Below are positions 18,052 to 27,445 of a stretch of DNA of 64,000 nucleotides, piece after piece. Source of the stretch: Aquimarina sp. TRL1 (GTDB lineage: Bacteria; Bacteroidota; Bacteroidia; Flavobacteriales; Flavobacteriaceae); the NCBI RefSeq assembly GCF_013365535.1, contig NZ_CP053590.1:102001-166000 (forward strand), written 5' to 3'. Below the pieces are notes generated by a model, which did not search any database, was not told the origin of the DNA, and saw only the letters and a list, made by a program, of their open reading frames with translations. Position 1 is the first letter of the stretch; each line of letters opens with the position of its first letter. The translations under genes were made by a program, and so were the position numbers.

Positions 18052-18618
18052 ATGAAAAACAAATTAAGAACACTAACCTTGATCCTTGCGATAAGCATTA
18101 CATCAATTTCTTTTGCTCAGAAAAAAACGATTAATACTACTGAGAGTTCTATTATATGGACAGGAAAAAAAGTAACAGGATCACATACAGGAACTCTTTC
18201 CTTCTCTAAAGGATTCCTTCAATTCAAAAACAATGAATTAACCGGAGGAGAATTTACTGTAGATATGAGTAGTCTTGCCGTAACTGACTTAAAAGCAGGA
18301 AAAGGAAAAGAAGATCTAGAGGGACACTTATCTTCTGATGATTTCTTTGGAATCACTACTCATAAAACAGCTACATTAGTTATCAAAAATGCTACTAAAA
18401 AAGGAGATAAGTACACCGTTACTGCAGATCTGACAATCAAGGGAAAAACAAACCCTGTAACTTTTGATCTGGTCGTTAATGGATCAACTGCTACATCTAA
18501 TCTGGCTGTAGATAGAACAAAATACGATATTAAATACGGATCAGGAAGTTTCTTTGACAATCTAGGAGACAAAGCAATACACGACAAATTCGAATTAGCG
18601 ATTAGCTTAAAAATATAA
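18052..18618 (+). CDS. YceI-like lipid-binding periplasmic protein
   Basis: 188 residues. The signal peptide ends at 'SISFAQ' (about residue 22). The YceI lipocalin-like domain is clear: 'SSIIWTGKKVTGSHTGTLSF', 'GEFTVDMSSLAVTDL', 'LEGHLSSDDFFGITTHKTATLVI', and the closing 'FDNLGDKAIHDKFELAISLKI'. Family members bind polyisoprenoid or other long-chain lipids in the periplasm. Its position behind a marR gene and opposite a redox operon suggests an envelope stress or lipid role, which is an inference. Confidence 0.9.
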   Translation: MKNKLRTLTLILAISITSISFAQKKTINTTESSIIWTGKKVTGSHTGTLSFSKGFLQFKNNELTGGEFTVDMSSLAVTDLKAGKGKEDLEGHLSSDDFFGITTHKTATLVIKNATKKGDKYTVTADLTIKGKTNPVTFDLVVNGSTATSNLAVDRTKYDIKYGSGSFFDNLGDKAIHDKFELAISLKI

Positions 18619-18648
18619 TTTATTTTTTTTCTAATTATAATATTTTCA

Positions 18649-18656
18649 TATATTTG
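18649..18656 (+). promoter_or_regulatory. trp operon promoter, -7 element
   Basis: TATATTTG fits TAnnTTTG exactly. Transcription would start near 18663, about 11 bases before the leader peptide ATG. No clear -33 TTG is visible. Confidence 0.6.
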
Positions 18657-18673
18657 GCGGAACAAATTTAGAA

Positions 18674-18736
18674 ATGAAAATAATTTTAACAAATAAGTGG
18701 TGGTGGAGTTATCAAAACGAAAATGTCGTGAGATAG
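18674..18736 (+). CDS. trpL: trp operon leader peptide with three consecutive Trp codons
   Basis: A 20-codon reading frame, ATG to TAG: MKIILTNK-WWW-SYQNENVVR. The three TGG codons are at 18698-18706. It lies between a good promoter element and a terminator hairpin upstream of trpE, the arrangement of a ribosome-mediated attenuator. The last codons and the stop (18724-18738) coincide with the 5' strand of a predicted antiterminator. A ribosome stalled on the Trp codons leaves that strand free; a ribosome that reaches the stop covers it. The product itself has no further role. Confidence 0.82.
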   Translation: MKIILTNKWWWSYQNENVVR

Positions 18737-18789
18737 CCCTATACCCTAAAGTTAAGTAACAATAATAAAAAGGCTTGTCAATCACGACA
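18724..18789 (+). promoter_or_regulatory. trp antiterminator (alternative pairing)
   Basis: TGTCGTGA (18724-18731) is perfectly complementary to TCACGACA (18782-18789). The pairing extends through GAT (18732-18734) with GTC (18777-18779) and AGCC (18735-18738) with GGCT (18772-18775): 15 pairs with two small bulges. It uses both arms of the terminator hairpin, so the two structures exclude each other. Confidence 0.7.
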
Positions 18790-18800
18790 AGCCTTTTTTT
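18768..18800 (+). terminator. trp attenuator terminator
   Basis: GGCTTGTC (18772-18779) pairs with GACAAGCC (18786-18793) across a 6-base loop and is followed by seven T. It lies 90 bases before trpE, downstream of the leader peptide; it could also be read as the end of the yceI transcript. Confidence 0.85.
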
Positions 18801-18889
18801 ATTGGCTATATCTAAATAAAAAATAGTTTTTTAATTCCAAAAAAACTCGATGATCGAGGAACAATATTATTCTGACAAAAAAATAAATT

Positions 18890-20284
18890 ATGTATAAATT
18901 AATAACTGATTACAAGCAAATTCTGGCTGATACCATAACCCCAGTAAGTGTTTATTTAAAAATCAGAGACCGGTTCCCTAATAGTTTATTGCTGGAAAGT
19001 AGTGATTACAGGGGAACTGAGAATAGTTTTTCATATATCTGCTTTAATCCAATTGCCTCTATTAAAATAGAAAATGAAACCATCTACCAATCATTCCCTG
19101 ATAAAACCACCAAAGAATTACCGATAACAGAAACTACAAATGTTCCTCAACTTATAGAACAGTTTGGAAACAATTTTGAGGTTTCTGAAAGTGATTTTAA
19201 ATTCATAAATAATGGTCTTTTTGGATATATTTCTTATGATGCTGTTCGCTATTTCGAAAATATATCGATTACCAAAAAGGAAGGTTCTCTCGAAATCCCT
19301 GATATGATCTATAATGTATATCAAAACATTATAGCCATCAATCACTTTAATAATGAAGCATATATCTTCTCTCATTGCTATCATACTGATAGTAATATTG
19401 CCGAAATCGAATCCCTTCTCCAGGTTAAGAATTTCGCATCCTATAATTTTACCACTCAGGGAGAAACCGTCTCTAATCTAAATGATGAGGAGTACAAAAA
19501 ACATGTAGCCCTGGCTAAAAAACACTGTCAGCGCGGAGATGTATTCCAATTGGTATTATCCAAACGTTTTACACAAGAATTCAAAGGAGATGAATTTAAT
19601 GTATATAGAGCATTGCGAAGTGTAAATCCTTCTCCATACTTGTTCTACTTTGATTATGGTGATTTTAAAATTTTCGGGAGTTCTCCCGAAGCACAATTAG
19701 TTGTTAAAGACGATATCGCCGAAATTCACCCAATAGCAGGAACTTTTAAACGAACTGGAAATGATGAGCAAGATGCCGAATTAGCAAAAAAACTAGCTGC
19801 TGACGAAAAAGAAAACGCAGAACACGTTATGCTTGTAGATCTAGCCAGAAATGACCTGAGTAGAAATGGAAATAATGTTACCGTAGAAACCTACAGAGAA
19901 GTCCAATTCTATTCGCATGTGATCCACTTAGTCAGCAAAGTAACCGGAAAAAAACATGCTGATACAACCACCATGCAAGTCGTAGCAGATACCTTTCCGG
20001 CAGGAACACTCAGTGGTGCTCCGAAACACAGAGCTATGCAATTGATTGAAAAATATGAAACCGTTAATCGCGACTTTTACGGAGGTGCTATAGGATTTAT
20101 GGACTTCTCAGGAAACTTTAATCACGCCATTATGATCCGAACTTTTTTAAGTAAAAACCATAAGCTTCACTGGCAGGCAGGAGCCGGATTAGTAAATGAA
20201 TCCAACGAAGAAAGTGAACTACAAGAAGTCTATAATAAACTTGGTGCTTTGACAAAAGCATTAAAACTCGCAGAAAGCATATAA
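18890..20284 (+). CDS. trpE: Anthranilate synthase component I
   Basis: 464 residues. It makes anthranilate from chorismate, using ammonia supplied by TrpG; this is the first committed step to tryptophan. The N-terminal half carries 'LLLESSDYRGTENSFS', the site where tryptophan binds for feedback inhibition (LLESSD at 34-39). The C-terminal chorismate-binding half has 'HPIAGTFKRTG', 'DEKENAEHVMLVDLARNDLSR' and 'FPAGTLSGAPKHRAMQLIEKYE'. The LLES motif and the operon exclude a folate enzyme (PabB). First gene of trpEGDCFBA, 90 bases after the attenuator. Confidence 0.97.
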   Translation: MYKLITDYKQILADTITPVSVYLKIRDRFPNSLLLESSDYRGTENSFSYICFNPIASIKIENETIYQSFPDKTTKELPITETTNVPQLIEQFGNNFEVSESDFKFINNGLFGYISYDAVRYFENISITKKEGSLEIPDMIYNVYQNIIAINHFNNEAYIFSHCYHTDSNIAEIESLLQVKNFASYNFTTQGETVSNLNDEEYKKHVALAKKHCQRGDVFQLVLSKRFTQEFKGDEFNVYRALRSVNPSPYLFYFDYGDFKIFGSSPEAQLVVKDDIAEIHPIAGTFKRTGNDEQDAELAKKLAADEKENAEHVMLVDLARNDLSRNGNNVTVETYREVQFYSHVIHLVSKVTGKKHADTTTMQVVADTFPAGTLSGAPKHRAMQLIEKYETVNRDFYGGAIGFMDFSGNFNHAIMIRTFLSKNHKLHWQAGAGLVNESNEESELQEVYNKLGALTKALKLAESI

Positions 20285-20319
20285 TCAAGTACAACCTTTG
20301 AACACAAAAAAGAAATAAC

Positions 20320-20889
20320 ATGCAAAAGATATTAGTCATCGACAATTACGACTCCTTTGTCTATAACCTTGTTCATTACCTGGAAGACCTTGGATGTGAA
20401 GTCACAGTAAAACGAAATGATCAGTTAGCACTTGAAGAAATAGCCCCTTATCAAAAAATATTGTTATCTCCCGGTCCAGGTATTCCGGATGAAGCAGGCT
20501 TACTAAAAAAAATTATCGAAAAATATGCCGATACCAAAAGTATCTTTGGAGTATGCCTAGGACAGCAAGCTATCGGAGAAGTATTTGGAGGAGCACTTAC
20601 TAACCTGGATCAAGTATATCATGGTGTTGCGACTCCCGTAACAGTATCCGTAGATGATGAAGTGCTGTTTCAGGGATTAGAAACCTCTTTTGAAGTAGGA
20701 AGATACCATTCCTGGGTTGTTACAGATAAAAATTTACCCGCATGTTTAGAAGCCACTTCATACGATGAAAACGGGCAAATCATGTCTCTACGTCATAAAG
20801 AACTCGATGTTAGAGGTGTTCAATTTCATCCAGAGTCTGTCCTGACTCCTGATGGAAAAAAAATGCTGCAAAACTGGGTTAACAATTAA
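20320..20889 (+). CDS. trpG: Anthranilate synthase component II (glutamine amidotransferase)
   Basis: 189 residues, a class I glutamine amidotransferase. It frees ammonia from glutamine and channels it to TrpE. The oxyanion strand 'LLSPGPGIPDEAG', the nucleophile Cys79 in 'FGVCLGQQAIGE' and the His-Glu pair in 'GVQFHPESVLT' are all present. It is a separate protein, not fused to TrpD. It lies 35 bases after trpE; a 135-base gap follows before trpD, the largest in the operon, without a visible terminator. Confidence 0.96.
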   Translation: MQKILVIDNYDSFVYNLVHYLEDLGCEVTVKRNDQLALEEIAPYQKILLSPGPGIPDEAGLLKKIIEKYADTKSIFGVCLGQQAIGEVFGGALTNLDQVYHGVATPVTVSVDDEVLFQGLETSFEVGRYHSWVVTDKNLPACLEATSYDENGQIMSLRHKELDVRGVQFHPESVLTPDGKKMLQNWVNN

Positions 20890-21024
20890 TGTTTTTACAC
20901 AATACTATCACTGTAAAAATACAGGAAGTATCAAATAAAAAATGAATAACTAGCACAAGAATGTTGCAACACAAAAATATGATTATCAGGTAGATTCCCT
21001 GATATCAACAAAAAATATTCACTC

Positions 21025-22026
21025 ATGAAAAAGATATTAAATCGCTTAATCAACCATGAAACCATTAGCAAAGAAGAGGCTAAAAATGTGTTGGTTAATA
21101 TCTCTCAGGGACTTTATAATCAAAGTCAAATCGCTGCCTTTCTCACGGTATATATGATGAGAAGTATTACCATCGAAGAACTTGAAGGCTTTAGGGACGC
21201 ACTTCTGGAGCTATGCATTGCCGTAGACCTCAGCGAATACAATCCTATTGATCTCTGTGGAACCGGAGGAGACGGAAAAGACACCTTCAATATCTCTACA
21301 CTTTCTTCTTTTGTAGCGGCTGGAGCGGGGATCAAGGTCACCAAACATGGCAATTATGGAGTTTCTTCTAAATGCGGAAGTTCCAATGTAATGGAGCATC
21401 TGGGAATAAAATTCAGTAATGACAAGGATTTTTTAAAGCGTAGTATTGACGAAGCAGGTATCTGTGTGTTACACGCTCCCCTATTCCACCCCGCTATGAA
21501 AAATGTAGCACCAATCAGAAGAGAACTGGGAGTAAAAACATTTTTTAATATGTTAGGACCAATGGTTAATCCTGCATTTCCTAAAAATCAAATTGTAGGA
21601 GTTTTTAACCTAGAACTCGCCAGAATGTACGGGTATCTCTATCAGAATACCGATAAAAACTTTACCATCATTCATGCATTGGATGGATATGATGAAATAT
21701 CATTAACCGGAAGTACCAAAACAATTTCTAATCGTACCGAGGGGATGCTCAGTCCTAAAGACTTTGGAGTACATACCTTATCACAAACAGAAATACAGGG
21801 AGGAGAATCTATCGAAGCATCTGCTAATATCTTTATGAATATTTTAGAAGGAAAAGGAACTGAAGCGCAAAACAACGTTGTATGTGCCAATGCAGGAATG
21901 GCAATTGCTACTGTGGAAAATAGTAGCCCTCTCGAAGGTTTCGAAAAAGCTAAAGAATCCTTACAATCCGGAAAAGGGTTACAGGCATTACGAAAAGTAC
22001 AAGAACTAAGCAGTGTGATCGCATAA
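21025..22026 (+). CDS. trpD: Anthranilate phosphoribosyltransferase
   Basis: 333 residues. It joins anthranilate to PRPP. The PRPP and metal site 'DLCGTGGDGKDTFNIST' and the anthranilate-side segment 'VTKHGNYGVSSKCGSSNVMEHLG' are intact, as is 'RRELGVKTFFNMLGPMVNP'. Length and motifs are typical of the family. It ends 10 bases before trpC. Confidence 0.96.
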   Translation: MKKILNRLINHETISKEEAKNVLVNISQGLYNQSQIAAFLTVYMMRSITIEELEGFRDALLELCIAVDLSEYNPIDLCGTGGDGKDTFNISTLSSFVAAGAGIKVTKHGNYGVSSKCGSSNVMEHLGIKFSNDKDFLKRSIDEAGICVLHAPLFHPAMKNVAPIRRELGVKTFFNMLGPMVNPAFPKNQIVGVFNLELARMYGYLYQNTDKNFTIIHALDGYDEISLTGSTKTISNRTEGMLSPKDFGVHTLSQTEIQGGESIEASANIFMNILEGKGTEAQNNVVCANAGMAIATVENSSPLEGFEKAKESLQSGKGLQALRKVQELSSVIA

Positions 22027-22036
22027 TTTATCATCT

Positions 22037-22822
22037 ATGAATATATTAGACAAAATAATTGCTGATAAGCGTATCGAAGTGCGTTTAAAAAAAGAAATCA
22101 TTCCCGTATCACAGTTAGAACAATCCGTACTGTTTGATCGTCCTGGCAACTCGCTGGCTATTGCTTTAAAAAACAGCCCTACCGGGATTATAGCAGAACA
22201 TAAAAGAAGGTCTCCATCTAAGGCTGTTATTAATCAAAAAGTAAGTGTTCAGGACGTAGCTAATGGATATACCATCGCAGGAGCTTGCGGAATGTCTGTT
22301 CTTACCGATGGAAAATACTTTGGAGGATCATTAGATGACTTATTACTTGCCAGAGCAACTACTGATATTCCTTTGTTACGCAAAGAGTTTATCATTGATC
22401 CCTATCAGGTAATCGAAGCTAAAGCCTATGGAGCTGATGTTATCTTATTAATTGCAGCTGTATTAACCCGGGAAGAGATTACCTCTTTATCTCAACTAGC
22501 CAAAAGTCTGGATCTCGATGTCTTATTGGAGGTTCACAATAGCGAAGAATTAGAAAAATCCATCATGCCTTCTATAGATATGCTGGGAGTCAATAACAGA
22601 AACTTAAAAACCTTCGATGTCAGTATTCAGGTAAGTAAAGAATTGAGTACTGCGATCCCTGATGACTTCGTAAAAGTATCAGAAAGTGGTATCAGTACCA
22701 TTGAGGCTATAAAAGAATTGCAACCCTATGGATATAAAGGATTTTTAATTGGAGAAAACTTTATGAAAACAGAAGTTCCGGGAGATAGTGCTGTGAATTT
22801 CATAAATGAGTTACAACAATGA
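22037..22822 (+). CDS. trpC: Indole-3-glycerol-phosphate synthase
   Basis: 261 residues, a single-function TIM barrel that closes the indole ring. The catalytic Glu54 and Lys56 lie in 'IIAEHKRRSPSK'. 'LLRKEFIIDPYQVIEAKAYGADVILLI', 'LGVNNRNLKTF' and 'VSESGIST' mark later strands. It is not fused to TrpF as in enterobacteria; instead its stop overlaps the trpF start (ATGA), so the two are translationally coupled. Confidence 0.96.
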   Translation: MNILDKIIADKRIEVRLKKEIIPVSQLEQSVLFDRPGNSLAIALKNSPTGIIAEHKRRSPSKAVINQKVSVQDVANGYTIAGACGMSVLTDGKYFGGSLDDLLLARATTDIPLLRKEFIIDPYQVIEAKAYGADVILLIAAVLTREEITSLSQLAKSLDLDVLLEVHNSEELEKSIMPSIDMLGVNNRNLKTFDVSIQVSKELSTAIPDDFVKVSESGISTIEAIKELQPYGYKGFLIGENFMKTEVPGDSAVNFINELQQ

Positions 22823-23481
22823 ATATTAAGGTCTGCGGGATGACAACCCCTGAAAACATAAAAGAAGTGGCTCAATTAGCCCCTGCTTATCTCGGATTTA
22901 TCTTTTATGAAAAATCTCCGAGAAATTTTACAGGCTCCATTCCCGAAATACCAAAATCTATAAAAAAAACAGGAGTCTTTGTAGATGCTCCAATTGCTTT
23001 TATTCTCGATAAAATCAAGCAATTTGATTTTCAAGCAGTTCAGCTTCACGGAACAGAAAGTCCGGTACTCTGTCATCAACTCAAAGAACATCACCCTACA
23101 ATCGAAATATTCAAGGTGTTTTCTATCAAGGATCAATTTGATTTTAGTGTGCTGACTCCTTATGAAAAGAGTGTGGACTATTTTCTATTTGACACCAAGG
23201 GCAAAGAAAAAGGAGGTAACGGGTACACCTTTGACTGGAATGTTTTAAAAGGATATACTGCTTCCATTCCATTTATATTAAGTGGAGGTATTGGAATTAT
23301 GGAAATCTCTGCTATCAAAGATTTTTTAAGAGAGCCACAGGCAGCTTTGTTACACGCATTGGATGTCAACAGTAAGTTCGAAATACAACCGGGAATCAAA
23401 GACCACGCACTAGTTGCTGAATTTATAACCGAAATCAAAAAAATCACATCCCCTTCTAACACCACATCTAAAAACCGTTAA
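22819..23481 (+). CDS. trpF: Phosphoribosylanthranilate isomerase
   Basis: 220 residues. It catalyses the Amadori rearrangement of phosphoribosylanthranilate. The general base Cys6 is in 'KVCGMT', the general acid Asp in '[14 protein letters not shown]', and the phosphate-binding loop is '[13 protein letters not shown]'. The gene starts within the trpC stop codon (4-base overlap), which keeps the products in step. About ten Ser/Thr/Asn-rich residues at the C-terminus go beyond the usual end and are probably disordered. Confidence 0.95.
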   Translation: MNIKVCGMTTPENIKEVAQLAPAYLGFIFYEKSPRNFTGSIPEIPKSIKKTGVFVDAPIAFILDKIKQFDFQAVQLHGTESPVLCHQLKEHHPTIEIFKVFSIKDQFDFSVLTPYEKSVDYFLFDTKGKEKGGNGYTFDWNVLKGYTASIPFILSGGIGIMEISAIKDFLREPQAALLHALDVNSKFEIQPGIKDHALVAEFITEIKKITSPSNTTSKNR

Positions 23482-23491
23482 AACTAAAAAC

Positions 23492-24676
23492 ATGATCAGT
23501 TATCAAGCAGACGAAAAAGGATATTACGGAGATTTTGGAGGAGCTTATATCCCCGAAATGTTATATCCTAACGTAGAAGAACTACGCCAACAATATATAC
23601 AAATTATGAACGAACCTTCTTTCCGGGAAGAATTCGATCAATTATTGAGAGATTATGTAGGGCGCCCCACTCCTCTCTACTATGCAAAACGTCTTTCGGA
23701 AAAATACTCGACCAATATCTACCTAAAAAGAGAAGATCTGAATCATACCGGAGCCCATAAGGTCAATAACACCATTGGGCAAATCCTTATGGCTAAAAAA
23801 CTGGGGAAAAATAGAATTATCGCAGAAACTGGAGCTGGACAGCATGGTGTTGCCACAGCTACCGTGTGCGCCTTGATGGGAATTGAGTGCGTTGTTTATA
23901 TGGGAGCCATTGATATCCAGCGCCAGGCTCCTAATGTAGCCCGTATGAAAATGTTGGGGGCAACTGTTATTCCTGCCATGTCAGGAAGCCGAACCTTAAA
24001 AGATGCAACCAATGAAGCTATCAGGGATTGGATCAATAACCCGGTAGATACGCATTATATTATAGGTTCTGTGGTAGGACCACATCCTTATCCGGATATG
24101 GTAGCCCGATTCCAGTCCGTAATATCAGAAGAAATCAAATCTCAATTACAAGAAAAAGAAGGAAGAGAAAATCCTGATTATGTTGTTGCTTGTGTTGGAG
24201 GAGGAAGTAATGCAGCTGGGGCTTTTTATCATTACCTCGATCAACCTGATGTAGGGATTATAGCTGTAGAAGCTGCCGGAAAAGGAATTGATACAGGAGA
24301 AAGTGCTGCAACTTCTGCATTGGGAAAAGAAGGAATTATCCACGGTAGTAAAACCTTGTTAATGCAAACTCCTGATGGACAAATCACAGAACCCTATTCC
24401 ATCTCAGCCGGACTGGATTATCCAGGGGTTGGTCCTATGCACGCGAACTTGTTCCGTACAGGGAGAGGAGAGTTTATTTCTATTACCGATGAGGATGCAA
24501 TGAAGGCAGGTCTGGAACTCTGTAAACTAGAAGGAATTATCCCTGCAATAGAATCTTCGCATGCGCTGGCAATTTTTGAAAAACGAACATTCACTCCGGA
24601 AGATATCGTTGTTGTCAACTTATCAGGACGAGGAGATAAAGATCTAAATACCTATATCGATTACTTTCAATTATAA
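23492..24676 (+). CDS. trpB: Tryptophan synthase beta chain
   Basis: 394 residues. It condenses indole with serine using PLP. Lys90 in '[10 protein letters not shown]' is the Schiff-base lysine, '[19 protein letters not shown]' holds the catalytic Glu, and '[12 protein letters not shown]' binds the PLP phosphate. The length matches the TrpB1 type that works with TrpA. It starts 10 bases after trpF. Confidence 0.97.
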   Translation: MISYQADEKGYYGDFGGAYIPEMLYPNVEELRQQYIQIMNEPSFREEFDQLLRDYVGRPTPLYYAKRLSEKYSTNIYLKREDLNHTGAHKVNNTIGQILMAKKLGKNRIIAETGAGQHGVATATVCALMGIECVVYMGAIDIQRQAPNVARMKMLGATVIPAMSGSRTLKDATNEAIRDWINNPVDTHYIIGSVVGPHPYPDMVARFQSVISEEIKSQLQEKEGRENPDYVVACVGGGSNAAGAFYHYLDQPDVGIIAVEAAGKGIDTGESAATSALGKEGIIHGSKTLLMQTPDGQITEPYSISAGLDYPGVGPMHANLFRTGRGEFISITDEDAMKAGLELCKLEGIIPAIESSHALAIFEKRTFTPEDIVVVNLSGRGDKDLNTYIDYFQL

Positions 24677-24716
24677 TCATCATCTTTTACCAAAGATTCA
24701 AAAATACGCTAATAAC

Positions 24717-25496
24717 ATGAACCGTATTCAACAAAAACTAAGCGAAGACAAAAAGATATTATCTGTTTATTTTACAGCAGGCTTTCCTGCAATTAATGAT
24801 ACCACTACCATCATCCGGGAACTAGAAAAAAACGGAGTTGATATGATAGAAATCGGATTGCCTTTTAGCGATCCGCTTGCCGATGGACCAACTATCCAGG
24901 AGAGTTCTACCCAGGCTTTAAAAAACGGAATGACTACAGAGCTTTTGTTTAATCAATTACAGGACATTCGCCAATCCGTAAAAATCCCATTAATCATCAT
25001 GGGATATTTTAACCCTATGCTCCAATATGGAGTAGAGGCTTTCTGTGCTAAATGTGCTGATATTGGAATCGATGGATTAATTATCCCGGATCTTCCCGTA
25101 GCAGAATATCACGAACATTATCAAGAGATTTTTGAGAAATATGGACTGGTCAATGTATTTTTAATAACACCTCAAACCTCTGATGAACGCATTCGATTTA
25201 TCGATAGTGTTTCTAATGGTTTTATCTATATGGTTAGTTCAGCCAGTACCACCGGAGCTAAAAACTCCTTTGGAACTGAACAAAAAACCTATTTTACACG
25301 TGTAAAAAATCTGCAATTAAAAAATCCTCAAATTGTCGGTTTTGGAATCAGTAACCAAGAAACATTCACACAGGCTACCGCTATGACTAAAGGTGCTATT
25401 ATCGGTTCTGCTTTTATTAAACATCTCAATAAACATGGGATACAAGCTATTGATCAATTTGTGGCAGGTATTATACCTCAACAGGTAGAAAATTAA
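24717..25496 (+). CDS. trpA: Tryptophan synthase alpha chain
   Basis: 259 residues, a TIM barrel that splits indole-3-glycerol phosphate and passes indole to TrpB. The catalytic pair corresponds to Glu45 and Asp56 in 'MIEIGLPFSDPLADGPTIQ'. 'VYFTAGFP' opens the barrel and 'GFGISN' with 'GAIIGSAFIK' forms the phosphate site. It is the last gene of the operon. A long hairpin without a T-run follows at 25591-25635. Confidence 0.96.
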   Translation: MNRIQQKLSEDKKILSVYFTAGFPAINDTTTIIRELEKNGVDMIEIGLPFSDPLADGPTIQESSTQALKNGMTTELLFNQLQDIRQSVKIPLIIMGYFNPMLQYGVEAFCAKCADIGIDGLIIPDLPVAEYHEHYQEIFEKYGLVNVFLITPQTSDERIRFIDSVSNGFIYMVSSASTTGAKNSFGTEQKTYFTRVKNLQLKNPQIVGFGISNQETFTQATAMTKGAIIGSAFIKHLNKHGIQAIDQFVAGIIPQQVEN

Positions 25497-25840
25497 TATA
25501 AAATAGCTCCTGTCTGATAACATTAACGATTGTACGCTCTTGAAACTGTACACTAACCAACAGAAAGTAAACTTGGTTCAAAATTATTTCTCTCTTCGGA
25601 TGATATCGCTAAAATTAGTAAATCATCCGGAGGGGGGTTATATATAACCTTTCATCATAGCCTTTTACACCTTATAATTTTCTTTAGATATACTTCGATC
25701 TGTATATCCTGTTCAGGAAAATATTAAATTTGTAAAAATGCATTCCCTATCGTCTTTTTTTAAACTATAGAGACAAAGCATACACCATAAAAATATCTTA
25801 TTTCGAGATTACTAAATATGAACTGTAAATTCAAGAAAAT
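25497..25840. other. Intergenic region after the trp operon
   Basis: 344 bases without a gene. It holds the hairpin at 25591-25635, then a perfect 14-bp palindrome GGTTATATATAACC just downstream, and TAAATTTG at 25725-25732. The last fits the -7 promoter consensus and may serve the DUF2927 gene. Confidence 0.5.
25591..25635 (+). terminator. Long hairpin after trpA, possible operon end
   Basis: Arms 25591-25604 and 25622-25635 form a 14-bp stem (8 perfect pairs CGGATGAT/ATCATCCG, then a lower part with G-T wobbles) with a 17-base loop. No T-run follows, so it is at best an imperfect terminator or an mRNA-stabilising end. Confidence 0.35.
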
Positions 25841-26554
25841 ATGGCAAATCGATTTTTATTGTTGCTTATAACACTAGTACTGGTATCTTCATGTTCTAAT
25901 GATGATGAAGACATCACCATTCCAAAATCAACATTAAGTGAATATGAAGTAAGTCTTATCGATTATTTTAAAAGTATTGCACTAGGGTTTGAATTTGGGA
26001 ATGCGAGTAAGATAACACGAAAATGGGAAAATGAATTAAACATCTATATTGGAGGGAACCCTACTTCTGAAATATTAAATGAACTAGAAACTGTAAAAGG
26101 AGAAATAAATGAATTAGCCACCGATGGTTTCAGCATGAACATTGTGAATGATTCGTTACAATCTAATTATTATATCTTTTTTGGTTCCGGAGACACATAC
26201 GCGAGCTTATTTCCGAGTCAATCTAATTTAGTTACTTCTAACTGGGGCTTATTTTCCGTATTTTGGAATAATCAAAATCAACTTACTTCTGGGCACATGT
26301 ATGTCGATATCGAACGAGCAGATACTACTGCTCAAAAACACTTATTACGTGAAGAATTAACTCAATCTCTGGGGCTGGCTAGAGATTCTCCAAAATATAT
26401 GGAAAGTATTTTTCAGTCTGCATGGACAACTACTACCGAATATGCTCCTATTGATAAAGATGTGATTCGATTATTGTATCATCCTGATATGAATATTGGA
26501 TTAAATATAAGTCAGGTGGATACTAGATTAAGAAAGATCCTATCCCCGGAATAA
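25841..26554 (+). CDS. DUF2927 lipoprotein
   Basis: 237 residues with a lipoprotein signal ending in 'LVSSC' (Cys18). The mature part contains 'HLLREELTQSLGLARDS', the most conserved stretch of the DUF2927 family, and 'SGHMYVDIERADTTAQ' before it. The E...Q/G pattern recalls metallopeptidase-like folds, but the usual HExxH is absent, so no enzymatic role is claimed. The stop is one base away from the start of the araC-type gene, so the two are probably co-transcribed. Confidence 0.75.
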   Translation: MANRFLLLLITLVLVSSCSNDDEDITIPKSTLSEYEVSLIDYFKSIALGFEFGNASKITRKWENELNIYIGGNPTSEILNELETVKGEINELATDGFSMNIVNDSLQSNYYIFFGSGDTYASLFPSQSNLVTSNWGLFSVFWNNQNQLTSGHMYVDIERADTTAQKHLLREELTQSLGLARDSPKYMESIFQSAWTTTTEYAPIDKDVIRLLYHPDMNIGLNISQVDTRLRKILSPE

Positions 26555-26555
26555 A

Positions 26556-27371
26556 ATGAAGCCAACAATACATAGTCCCAGCAGCGATTTAGTCGATTTT
26601 GTAATGTCTTACTGGATCTTAGAAAGTTCGCAAGACCTTACTCCAACAAAAAATACGATTATCCCTGATGGAACCATGAAATTGATTTTTCACTTTGGGG
26701 ATCTGTATAAACACCACCCAAAAACCGGGAACAGTTTTTTACTCCCCAGATGTTTTCTTATAGGGCAACTTACACAACCCTATATCGTAGAACCTACAGG
26801 AATCACAGGAACGTTTATCGTCCGTTTTCACCCTAATGGTTTTCTCCCATTTACCAGTATTCCGATACATCAAATGGAAAACACAGCTGTTCCATTACAC
26901 AAATTGTTTGGAGAAAAGGGAATGGAAATTGAAAACGATATATTAACTGCAAGTAGCAACTCTGAAAGAATACATCATATTGAATCTTTTTTACGTACCC
27001 AATTAAACACGGAAGAAGTCGCCGATCGAATTGTGAAAGCCGCTATCGAAACGATCGCAACAACTAATGGTCACATTTCTATACATGAACTTTCCAAACA
27101 ACGCAATCTAAACCGAAGAATCCTATCTCGAAAATTTTCTTCATCAGTTGGTTTAAGCCCAAAGCAACTCTCTAAAATTGTTCGGTTACAAGCAACCTTA
27201 AAAACACTTTTACACAAAAAAGAAACAAAACTAACCCAAGTAGCTCTTGAAAACAGCTACTTTGATCAAGCTCACTTTATAAAAGATTTTAAAGAATTTA
27301 CAGGAGTAACCCCCAAAGAGTTTTATGGTAATAGTTTAAAAATGTCATTAATTTTTGATTCGCAAAAATAG
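26556..27371 (+). CDS. AraC family transcriptional regulator with DUF6597-like N-terminus
   Basis: 271 residues. Residues 1-150 form the cupin-like sensing domain seen in many Bacteroidota AraC proteins ('MSYWILES', 'NTIIPDGTMKLIFHFGD', 'GTFIVRFHPNGFLPF'). The C-terminal 100 residues are the double helix-turn-helix: 'ISIHELSKQRNLNRRILSRKFSSSVGLSPKQL', then 'LTQVALENSYFDQAHFIKDFKEFTGVTPKEF'. The ligand is unknown. It sits directly behind the DUF2927 gene and ahead of a VOC-family gene, its most likely target. Confidence 0.88.
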   Translation: MKPTIHSPSSDLVDFVMSYWILESSQDLTPTKNTIIPDGTMKLIFHFGDLYKHHPKTGNSFLLPRCFLIGQLTQPYIVEPTGITGTFIVRFHPNGFLPFTSIPIHQMENTAVPLHKLFGEKGMEIENDILTASSNSERIHHIESFLRTQLNTEEVADRIVKAAIETIATTNGHISIHELSKQRNLNRRILSRKFSSSVGLSPKQLSKIVRLQATLKTLLHKKETKLTQVALENSYFDQAHFIKDFKEFTGVTPKEFYGNSLKMSLIFDSQK

Positions 27372-27445
27372 CCTTGTCCCATTTTTACAATTTTAAGAAC
27401 TAATTGCTTTGCAATTTTGCCATCAAACTTAAAATAAAAAAAGAG

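Noticed and set aside
18768..18800. Reading the hairpin before trpE only as the yceI terminator
   Set aside because: It is preceded by its own promoter element and a Trp-rich leader peptide with a matching antiterminator, so attenuation explains more of the sequence.
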